The notes below the pieces were generated by a model. That model was not told the DNA's origin and did no database searches. It saw only the letters and a program-made list of their open reading frames with translations. 64,000 nt of DNA, from NCBI GenBank assembly GCA_023512835.1, contig CM042088.1:2844078-2908077 (forward strand), in the 5' to 3' direction. A program made the translations under genes and the position numbers. Shown here piece after piece: positions 56,035 to 64,000 of this stretch. Source of the DNA: Taxillus chinensis. Its lineage: Eukaryota; Streptophyta; Magnoliopsida; Santalales; Loranthaceae. Within the stretch, counting starts at the first letter, position 1; every line of letters begins with the position of its first letter.

Positions 56035-58205
56035 GATAAATAACCCTTCTGCTAGGGTTAAGCATGTTTCACTTTTTGATCTCCACTATTGAAACATGTT
56101 ACGCTAGCCTGAGATGACGTCCACGAGTTTTCCAGCACTTAGCGTGCTCAGAGATGTCGTCTGAGTGATAACTTACTTAAATGCGGTCTTCAGTGTGTTT
56201 CGCGTCTTCGACTAGCCACAGCCTCATAGCTTCACTGGTACTTCACAAGCTACCTCCGAGTCTTTATCTACTAATCTTCGAGTCTGAGTCTTCGAACCTT
56301 GAGAATTGATCTTCCAATTCTTCTGCTCTCTGGCTTCGAAGCTAGGTAGAACCGGTGCTCACCTGACGTCTCACTCTACAAGCCTTTGAACTCTATGAGT
56401 CTCCAGATTCGCATCAGGTACACCCGCACTCTTCCTTGGCTAATCATCTGTTCACCTCAATGGGTCTACTAATCTTCAACCTTGTGAGCTTCGACATGTG
56501 AGCTTCGACTCTGCAACACTATTACTCGATACCCAGTGGGTCTTTAAGCCTACAAGTCTTTGAGTCTCAGAGACGCTGATCTACATCTGCGGTCTTTGAA
56601 TCTTCGACCCTGTGGATCTACGAGTCTATGACCTTGTGTACCTTCAGTGGTGCTTCGAGCCTGTTGGCCTGATGATCTTCGACCTAGTACCTTCGAGTCT
56701 GATGATCTTCGACCTAGTAATCTATGAGTCTTCAACCCAGATCTTCGACATGGATAAATACATGGTTAGACTCCCTCTACGAGCTCACTCTAAGAGATCA
56801 CTCTACGAAGTTATCCAACTCAGTACGGATCTTCGACTCAGCGTCTACCCGCTTCCGCATAAGGGTACATATGTTGACAACAATAACAACCACTAAGATC
56901 ATGGGAACAACAAAAAAAATACAAGTTTCAAGAGAAACTAATTTACATCAAAACATCTGAGAAAAAAAGTTTTTAATAGTTTAATAACAAGAAAGGAAGA
57001 AGAAAAACCTGTATGACTTACGTAGGACAATTCTTCATAAACCCATATGATGTTTAGCCAATGTGTGCTCCTTACTCTCCAAAAGTACTTTTTCTACTCA
57101 GAATCTCTCTCTCACACGGTCATCCAATAATCGATGAATGATGGATAAATGATGTTTTCTCCCTTGTTCCTTGATTGCTTGATTGATTGATGCCTTTTCG
57201 TTGTTAAATGAGCAGTCTATCTATAGGCTAGGTAGGCTAGGCTTCCAAAGGATAGTTTCTTGCATTTAATCCTTGATTGAAATAATTAAGGTAAATAGGA
57301 TTTCTTATCTCCCAAGATATGCAATTAAATCAATTAGGATTATTTAAATTAATTGATTGGGATAATATAGGAAAGTGAGATTTCTTCTTTTCCAAGCATT
57401 GCAAATTTATTTTCCTTGTTTTAAGTTTGGATGCATTTGGACACCTTGGTGAGAAAGAAGAAAATCACGAAGGAGATTTCCAGGTAATCATTGATACGAA
57501 ATGCGGAAATAAGGGAATCCGAATTATCACTGGTGCAGAGCATTCCGGATTATTGGAAAATAAGACGAGTGGGAAGGCAATTTGGATCATTGGTGTCTTT
57601 TTCAGGCTAGTGGGAAGGCTCGGGGCCTTATTTCGTATCAAAGATGGCTCGGATCCCTTATTCTGTGCTAAGGAATAACTCGGATTCCTTATTCTGTACT
57701 AAGGAATAGCTCGGATTCTTTATTTCATACTAAGGAATAGCTCGAATTCCTTATTCCATATCAAAGTTAGCTCGGATCCTTACTCTGTGCTAAGGCTCTT
57801 TATTTCTGATCAATGGATGACACAGATCCTTACTCATGTTAAGGAATAACTTGGATTCCTTATTCCAGATCAGTGTTAGCTCGGATTTGACCTGATGCTC
57901 TGGATTTGACCTGATGATCCGGATTTAACTTGTTGATTCAGATTTTGACCTTGATGCTCCGAATTTGACAAGGGCATTGACTGTCTTTTCACAAGTTGGA
58001 TTTTTTTTTTACCAAAACTAATTTGGTCATAACTTCCTCATTTTAAGTTGGAATTGAGCACAGTCAAATGCGTTAATCTCCGAATTTCATCTTCTATCCT
58101 TTAGTGTTGGCCTTGGGGTATCTTAAGGTTTTAGAAATGACCCTCCGCTTTGGGCTTCCTTTTGAGTTTGGTTGTGATCTAACCTGGTCAAAATGGGGTC
58201 CAACA
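56035..58205 (-). mobile_element. Copia LTR, probable U3 part
   Basis: Continues the copia LTR sequence cut at 48263 (joined through the TSDs of C and D). The plus-strand end GGGGTCCAACA at 58205 would be a minus-strand LTR start TGTTGGACCCC. It contains TTCGA-type repeats (CTTCGACC, CTTCGAGTCT) at about 56180-56850 and palindromic repeats at 57640-57860. Net LTR length with 47579-48263 would be about 2.9 kb. No supported gene; the 83-codon frame at 57427-57678 runs into the repeats and has no recognisable domain. Confidence 0.5.
57640..57860. repeat. 32-bp palindromic minisatellite
   Basis: Units such as GGATTCCTTATTCTG/TACTAAGGAATAGCTC, about five to six imperfect copies. Each unit contains ATTCCTTA and its complement TAAGGAAT and can form a hairpin. 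Confidence 0.8.
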
Positions 58206-58623
58206 CTGAGAATAGTAGTCAGAGACGTGCTCGTCCTCCTTCATTTTAGCCGCTTCAAATTCTACCCATAGAGATTACAACCAAATTATCTTCGCACGAT
58301 CAACACCTTTAAAGACTGTGCTTAAGGTATCCCATACTACCTTGCTTGATGTCGCTTTTGTAAATTTCTCGAATGTTGGGTCGTCAAATCCTTGATATAG
58401 AAAGTACAAATCCTTCTTATCCTTCTTGCGCTACTCTCTTAGCGTGGCCCTTTGATCTGCGATATAATTGGTTTCTTTTTCTGGAGTGGGCTCAACAAAT
58501 TCATTATTGATGATGTCCCATAACTCTTGCAATCTGAATAACACCTTGAATTGAATGCACTATTTTTCATAATTTTCTTTTGTGAATTGCGAGACTTACA
58601 ATTGCGCAATGTTGGAAGCCATC
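58206..58623 (-). pseudogene. Copia gag fragment, second family
   Basis: The minus strand from 58623 reads a UBN2-type Gag N-terminus: Met-Ala-Ser-Asn, then a stop, Trp-Asp-Ile-Ile-Asn-Asn near 58520, Tyr-Gln-Gly-Phe-Asp near 58395, Trp-Asp-Thr-Leu near 58330, and Ser-Asp-Tyr-Tyr-Ser near 58215, where it is cut by the LTR ending at 58205. Several stops. Confidence 0.8.
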
Positions 58624-58638
58624 GAGAGATCGAATTGA

Positions 58639-58650
58639 GTTCTAATACCA
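58639..58650 (-). promoter_or_regulatory. Primer binding site, mutated, of the second copia element
   Basis: The minus strand reads TGGTATTAGAAC, two changes from TGGTATCAGAGC, directly next to the LTR at 58653. Confidence 0.8.
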
Positions 58651-58652
58651 AA

Positions 58653-58887
58653 TGTTAGAAATTTAGATTGAATATCAACATGGAGAGGGGAGAGAAATAG
58701 AATTGCCACATACTTTTTCTTAATTTTTAAAACGTTCAGATATATTAAAACATACATCCAATGATATATATATATATATATATGGAGGAGCACACATGTA
58801 CAAGCTGCTCTAATAGCCCATATTATTTTCAACTTGTCCCTATAACTAGCCTCATGACTCATCTCTTAATATATCCATATTCCCACA
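58653..58887 (-). mobile_element. Short copia 5' LTR (about 235 bp)
   Basis: On the minus strand it starts TGTGGGAATATGG and ends CTAACA next to the PBS. A (TA)n run at 58764-58783 may serve as TATA. The 3' LTR is not in the window, so there is no TSD check. Confidence 0.65.
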
Positions 58888-59085
58888 CATGGCCAGACAC
58901 GACAATAATAACAGCCACTTGTCCAAGAGATGATCTATAATTTAATTTATTTTCTATAACCAATTATGCATGCAATCGGTTCTGTCTTAACTGTCCACCT
59001 TTATTCATTTAATTTTTAAAACAACTTATTTCTATTAGTTGTCCACACATAAATTTCTCCAATATTTTTAATTTGTAATCATTAA

Positions 59086-59248
59086 TATTCACCACCTCCA
59101 CCACTGTGGGGCGAGGGCCGCTGAAGATGTTGTGCTAGAAGACCGTGAAGTTCGTGGCCTTGAGGTTCCATCAAAAAGTAGCTGCATCGGCAATGCTGAT
59201 CAAGGCGGTGGTGCAAACAAGGAAGGCAATGAGAGATGCCCTCGCCAT
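59086..59248 (-). pseudogene. Dirigent-like protein, N-terminal remnant
   Basis: From ATG at 59248 the minus strand encodes a signal-peptide-like start (Met-Ala-Arg-Ala-Ser-Leu-Ile-Ala-Phe-Leu-Val-Cys), then a TGA (59173-59171), a short stretch, a TAG (59137-59135) and His-Asn-Ile-Phe-Ser-Gly-Pro-Arg-Pro-Thr. The last resembles the HDxxSGxxPT motif of dirigent proteins with Asp replaced by Asn. The frame then decays. Dirigent proteins guide lignan and lignin coupling in the cell wall. The assignment rests on one short motif, so it is tentative. Confidence 0.4.
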
Positions 59249-60600
59249 TGATTGGAAAATGGATGGTTTGAGCAAGTGAGCGATGAGACTCTGGATTTAA
59301 ACGTTGATTGTGGTCTCTCTCCAAGTTCCTGCAGACTAGATGTAGCTATTTTGGCAAACAAATTAAAGTAGTTGCGATGGCGTTTAGGATTAAGTTGGAA
59401 ATATATTAACGTTATTTAATTATTTTGCTTATAGTGGCGTTGGGTAACATTTGATAGTAGCTAGTGGTTGAGAAAGGTCCAGATTTAAAAACTTTTTGCC
59501 ACTAATCAACGTGGTGAATCTATCCGTGTCAATTGAAATTTTAGTAGACTCGCAACAAAAGGCAAAATATGTTGTTGCAAAGGAAGATGAGGCAACAAAG
59601 ACAGACGCAAAAATGGAGCTTTTAATAGTAAGGTTAACGTTGAACCAAGCTACCGCACCAAAGCCGCCGAACGCATCAGATGCTGTTTCCCTTCTCTCTT
59701 TGAATTCAAAAAAGGATTTAAAAAAAAACTTCCCCGGTAATTTTATTTTTATTACCTACTTAAAATTTAAGGCGCTCAGTTTAACAAATATGATAAAAAA
59801 TAACTTTTTTTAAAGCACTAAATTATCAAGCCCAATATCTTCAAAGAGTCAATGGGTGATCAGCATTTTTTGTAAACAACCACATTACAAAATATGAGCT
59901 GGGAGAGATGAGTGGCTTCACACAAACAAGTCATTTTTTTTGTATAAACGGTTTATCTAACTTTAAAAAAACAAAAAAAAGTAAACATACCAAAACCATT
60001 TATCGTGGATAGCCACTAGCAAGGCGTAGATGATCCTCCCGAGTGTGGGTTCGAAATCCAAACAAATTAAACATTAAAACACTAGTATTAGCATTGTACT
60101 CACCGAAATATTTTTTAAAACATTATAAATATATAGCTAATTTTTAAAAAATTATAAATATATAGCTAAATATTAATCATAACTATAAAATGTTTTCGAT
60201 TCTCCAAGAGAATTAATAGAATAAAAATTCTAATTTACTAAAAATTTTAGTTAAAATATGTGATTCAAATATACTTTATAAATGATAAATATTTAATCAC
60301 ATATGAATAATTTAAAAAATATTCCATGAGTTTAATGCGTAGTAGTTGTAATGTCATGTTCATTAATTAATTAGTTGGCTGCTTTTGCTAAAAGATTGTT
60401 ACCATGGGATAAATAATCAACCATCAACCTATATGTTGAAGAAAAGTCGCCCAAATTGGATTTGTCAACACGTAATCTGCAAATGACTATAATATGTTTG
60501 GAAGCTCTTCAAATTAAAGCTATAATAATATATAAAATTAGAAGACGAAGATCAATGTGGGTTTGACTTTTTAATCCAAGTTACCCTGAGTTTTGGAGGC
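59249..60600. other. Intergenic AT-rich DNA
   Basis: No convincing gene. The 105-codon frame at 59496-59813 has no domain I recognise and is probably chance. A short tandem duplication of about 25 bases (ATTATAAATATATAGCTAA) lies at about 60123-60170. Confidence 0.6.
60005..60062 (+). repeat. Possible SINE remnant with a pol III B-box-like motif
   Basis: GGGTTCGAAATCC at about 60047-60059 resembles a tRNA/SINE B box (GGTTCGANNCC), preceded about 35 bases upstream by an A-box-like TAGCAAGGCG. There is no tRNA cloverleaf. Weak evidence. Confidence 0.25.
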
Positions 60601-60607
60601 CAACCCT

Positions 60608-60614
60608 ACCAACC
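60608..60614 (+). promoter_or_regulatory. AC element (ACCAACC) upstream of the feruloyltransferase gene
   Basis: ACCAACC sits in a run of CCAACCC/CTACCAACCCAACCCC at about 60602-60622, roughly 470 bases before the start codon. AC elements are MYB-binding sites of phenylpropanoid genes; the link to this gene is inferred from position and motif. Confidence 0.5.
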
Positions 60615-60749
60615 CAACCCCACAGTCACCTGTGTCTCACGCCAGCCATGTCCCTGACGGGTAACGTTTTGGTTGCCTGGCCAGTGGCCTAACACCCTCC
60701 CATGGACGCAGTCTCCTTCCCATCCCCCGAAACTCCAAATCAAAACAAA

Positions 60750-60751
<2 letters not shown>

Positions 60752-60809
<58 letters not shown>
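60752..60809. repeat. (CT)n microsatellite in the promoter region
   Basis: About 28 CT units, 275-330 bases before the start codon. Pyrimidine-rich runs are common in plant promoters and 5' leaders. Confidence 0.95.
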
Positions 60810-60811
<2 letters not shown>

Positions 60812-60975
60812 GGTGGAGGACCTGGAACCTTACTGCATTTTACGCACGAGGCCTTTATCCCCACGCAATTCCTTGTCAACACATTTCCCTTTCCTTCTAG
60901 CAATTAATGTAGTAGGCACATTAATTAATCAGAACCCATAATTAATCTTCAAGCCCCTCTCTCTCTCACCCATTC

Positions 60976-60994
60976 CTATATATATATATATATG
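60976..60994 (+). promoter_or_regulatory. TATA box of the feruloyltransferase gene
   Basis: CCTATATATATATATATATG about 90-105 bases before the ATG at 61083. Transcription would start near 61010-61025, giving a short 5' leader. Confidence 0.65.
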
Positions 60995-61082
60995 CGTGAC
61001 CATCCCAATTCCATAACATTAACGAATCGGCGTGCACACAGATTTTAGTTATTCATATATCTGTTTTCCATTTTTTTGAAAA

Positions 61083-62662
61083 ATGGTGACGAATGGGAAA
61101 CGTTTGCAGCTCAACGTGAAGCAAGGAGCGCCCACTCTGGTGCCACCGGCGAAAGAGACGGAGAAGGGGCTCTACTTCCTCTCCAACCTCGACCAGAACA
61201 TCGCCGTCATCGTCCGCACCGTCTACTGCTTCCGGTCGAATGCCAGGAGCAACGAGGAGGCAGCGAAGGTCCTTCGGGCAGCCCTGGCAGAGGTTCTAGT
61301 CCATTACTACCCCCTCGCAGGGCGGCTCACCATAAGCACCGAGGGGAAGCTGATCGTGGACTGCACGGCGGAGGGTGCCGTGTTCGTAGAGGCGGAGGCG
61401 GATTGCGCTATGGAGGAGTTAGGAGACAACACCAAGCCTGACCCCGTCACGCTAGGGAAGCTTGTCTACGATATGCCTGGGGCTAAGAACTTGTTGGAGA
61501 TTCCACTCGTGGTTGCTCAGGTTGGTTCTTCTTTGGTTTTGCTTTTAATAATTAATAATATAAATAATAAGAGCCAACCAAAACTGAAACTAGATAGATA
61601 TGTATCATGTATGTATGTTTGAGTCGAAAATATTATGTAGTTTCATACATATATTTTTTAAATTATTGAAAATTATTAGATCTCTAGCGCTAATTAACTC
61701 CCCCAGGCCCCAGGAAAAGGGGAAAAAACGCATGCATGGCAGAGGCAGAGAGGTATTATTAACAAACAGAACATATATTTTTGATTCAGGTGACCAAGTT
61801 CAAGTGTGGAGGATTTGCGTTGGGGCTGTGCATGAACCACTGCATGTTCGATGGGCTGGGAGCAATGGAATTCGTGAACTCGTGGGGCCAAACCGCAAGG
61901 GGTCTGCCGCTGCAAGTTCCGCCGTTTCTGAACCGATCCATCCTGAAGGCCCGCAACCCGCCCAGAATAGACTTCTCCCACCACGAATTCGCACAGATCC
62001 AAGACGTGTCGGACACGGACACCCTGTACGAAGAGGAGGAGATGCTGTATCGCTCCTTCTGCTTCGACCCCGAAAAGCTGGAGGCGCTCAAGGAGAAGGC
62101 CAGGGAAGATGGGCTTCTCGCCAAGTGCACCACCTTCGAGGCCCTGTCGGCCTTCGTGTGGCGTGCCCGAACACGGGCCCTGAAGCTCCGACCCGATCAA
62201 AAGACCAAACTGCTGTTCGCGGTGGACGGGCGGGCCCGGTTCAACCCGCCCTTGCCGGAAGGGTATTTTGGGAACGGAATTGTGCTGACCAATGCGATGT
62301 GCAGCGCGGGGGAGTTGGCGGATCGCCCGCTGTCATTCACGTCGGGCCTGGTCCAGCAGGCCGTGGAAATGGTCACCGACGCCTACATGAGGTCAGCCAT
62401 AGACTACTTTGAGGTGACCAGGGCGAGGCCGTCGCTGGCGGCTACGCTGCTGATCACCACGTGGTCCAGGCTGGGGTTCCACACCACCGACTTCGGGTGG
62501 GGCGAGCCGGCGCTGTCGGGTCCTGTCGCGCTGCCGGAGAAGGAGGTCATTCTGTTTCTGTCGCATGGGAAGGAGAGGAGGAGCATCAATGTGCTTATGG
62601 GGTTGCCGGCTTCCGCCATGACAACCTTCGAGAAACTGATGGAGTTAAAGGCGGGCAGTTAA
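61083..62662 (+). CDS. ASFT: BAHD acyltransferase, omega-hydroxy fatty acid feruloyltransferase (ASFT/HHT type)
   Basis: Two exons, 61083-61520 and 61790-62662, giving 436 residues, the usual BAHD length. The intron (61521-61789, phase 0) has GT at 61521 (CTCAG/GTTGGT) and AG at 61789 (TTGATTCAG). The catalytic HxxxD motif is His163-Cys-Met-Phe-Asp167 and the DFGWG motif is at 380-384. Sequence such as [12 protein letters not shown] and [10 protein letters not shown] is what I know from aliphatic suberin feruloyl transferase / hydroxycinnamoyl-CoA:omega-hydroxyacid transferase. It would transfer ferulate from feruloyl-CoA to the omega-hydroxyl of C16-C18 hydroxy acids in the cytosol, for suberin. 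There is no signal peptide. All motifs are intact and the exons are GC-rich. Confidence 0.93.
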
Positions 62663-62755
62663 TAACACCAAAACGAAACAAAAAAAGAGAATTTATTCAC
62701 AGCAGTGGCTGTTTTATCTCCCCTGTTTGTTTCACATTATTTGGCATGCTCGAAG

Positions 62756-62893
62756 TTGCTTTGCTTGGGTATTCATCAATTGTCAATCGTGTTTCGTTTT
62801 AAAAGCTGGTGTCAATTAAAGTGGTTTTGCTTGGATATTCATCGATTGTCAGTCGTGTTTCGTTTTCAAAGCTGGTGTCGATAAAAAGTGGTT
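62756..62893. repeat. 67-bp tandem duplication in or near the 3' UTR
   Basis: Two imperfect copies, about 62760-62826 and 62827-62893, sharing TTGCTTGG, GTCGTGTTTCGTTTT-like and AAGCTGGTGTC. They start about 100 bases after the stop codon. Confidence 0.85.
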
Positions 62894-62899
62894 CCGCAA

Positions 62900-63831
62900 A
62901 TCTCAATTGCCTTACCCTTTCTCATTTTTCTTTTTAAATATATGAGTAAGAATTGTTAAATATTCATTAAGCGCTGCGATTTTTTAAATTTTAGGAATTT
63001 AAATTAATTTTTATAAATATAATATTATTAAAATAATATTTTATAATATTACTTTTATTACTAAAAAAACATACGTGAAATAAATAATCAAATGAAAATA
63101 TTAAATATAAAACTTTTATTTATTGTGTGAGTCATTTAATATTTTTTATTTTTTTTAAATAAAAGAAAATAAATTTTTATAAAGAATTCATTATTAATGT
63201 GGTAACGAATTGTAAATTTATTGCTATCATTTAAATTTAATTAATAACTAAATTTGTAATTAAATTAAAGTAATTAAGTTTACCTTTAAATCAGTCTAAT
63301 TTAATCTTTTTTGTTGACAACTTTTGAATTTAAATTGCGAGTCCTCTTCCTATTATATAAATTTTGAGAATTATTTATATGTTAATTTTTGAAAATAATA
63401 GATATTGAACGATATATAAAAAAGTGTAATTACACTTACTCTTGATATAACAATTGAATCAATTTACAACATGTAATATCTAAGGAATATATTCAAACCA
63501 TCCTATAAAGTCTCATTCGGGTGACCCAATGTTGATTTTATAGGAAAAAGTATTATAATATTAATAAAAGAAATCAAATGAATAGTATAAAATTACATAA
63601 ACCTTACTTGCTCAATGTTTTGTCAAAATATATTTCTCATTAGATTGTAGGAATCTCTCCATATAATATGAAATTTGGTCTTGCTTGACAATGAAATCCT
63701 ATGGGATTTCATAAGAATGTATTTTCATATTTTTATTTGTATGTGCTAAATAGCTACAGGATAAACAAAAAATATTAGTAAATAAACATGTTAGTCAATA
63801 TAACATAGAAGTTGATATTTAATTACCTTAT
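62900..63831. other. AT-rich intergenic DNA
   Basis: Very AT-rich with no reading frame, repeat terminus or RNA gene that I can support. Confidence 0.6.
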
Positions 63832-64000
63832 TGTTGGTCCCAAGAGTGGGGGTGTGAATAGAACTTTCTAAATTCTTCTTTTGCGTTGCAAGGCATATAG
63901 TTAATAATTGCAAAAGTAATATCTATGCGAAAGACAATCACAACTGGTGAAGTATGCTGTTTATTATCAAATGATAATTATAACAATACAAAAACAAATC
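63832..64000 (-). mobile_element. Edge of another copia LTR
   Basis: TGTTGGTCCCAAGAGTGGGG-like start at 63832, followed by GTGAATAG. This is the reverse complement of the copia LTR end seen at 17775-17812 (TTCACCC(n) ... GGACCTA). It is cut by the window end. Confidence 0.5.

Noticed and set aside
57427..57678. 83-codon frame as a small gene
   Set aside because: It reads through the palindromic repeats of the copia LTR and shows no known motif or splice context.
60005..60062. tRNA gene
   Set aside because: Only a B-box-like motif; no acceptor stem or anticodon arm can be drawn.
60673..60941. Frames with poly-Ser-Leu upstream of the acyltransferase
   Set aside because: Translation of the (CT)n microsatellite in the promoter region.
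61600..62412. Long open frame overlapping the acyltransferase exon 2 in another frame
   Set aside because: It is a GC-rich shadow frame. Only the frame with HxxxD and DFGWG, joined to exon 1 by good splice sites, makes a known protein.

Overview
This is nuclear DNA of a flowering plant. The evidence is one intron-containing BAHD acyltransferase gene with angiosperm-type splice sites, plus about 58 kb of nested LTR retrotransposons of the Ty3/gypsy (Tekay/Del-type chromovirus), Ty1/copia and non-autonomous LARD types, with tRNA-primer PBS sites and 5-bp target-site duplications (TSDs). I cannot name the species from sequence alone. The GC-rich coding exons beside AT-rich flanks would suit a monocot, magnoliid or woody eudicot.

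Layout. 1-3000: 3' end of an old Tekay-like element (pol tail and 3' LTR). 3001-8416: copia LTR remnants, interrupted by a minus-strand solo gypsy LTR (5138-7321, TSD AAATT). 8417-15979: a minus-strand LARD whose left LTR holds a solo gypsy LTR (9107-11114). 15980-17812: a second copy of the copia LTR fragment seen at 3240-4966. 17813-20700: unclassified and LTR-like sequence with short tandem repeats. 20700-58205: minus-strand copia remains cut apart by later insertions. These are an almost complete chromovirus (23017-33682, TSD GATAT), a hAT-type MITE (33778-34286, TSD GCTTCTGT), a second LARD (34426-41942, TSD ATATA), a chromovirus body without LTRs (42291-46497), an internally deleted chromovirus (48264-54311, TSD GGTTG) and a solo LTR (54322-56029, TSD GCCTT). 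58206-58887: a fragment of another copia element. 58888-62900: the only host-gene territory, with a decayed dirigent-like fragment and an apparently intact feruloyltransferase gene of the ASFT/HHT (suberin) type at 61083-62662. 62900-64000: AT-rich spacer and the edge of another copia LTR.

The most unusual structure is in the chromovirus LTRs. Five of them (three closely related, two more diverged) share an order of TATA box, 5' splice-site-like GTAGGT, and a polypyrimidine-AG 3' splice-site-like element, which predicts an intron lying inside the LTR; a sixth, the solo LTR at 5138-7321, keeps the TATA box but has lost both splice-like sites. A TCGAAG/TCGTAG-type minisatellite occurs in several of these LTRs and also in unrelated copia LTRs. 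LTR starts are used at two alternative polypurine tracts, and each use is backed by target-site duplications.

No retrotransposon here looks autonomous. All pol regions carry stops, deletions or changed catalytic residues. The acyltransferase is the only gene I would call functional.
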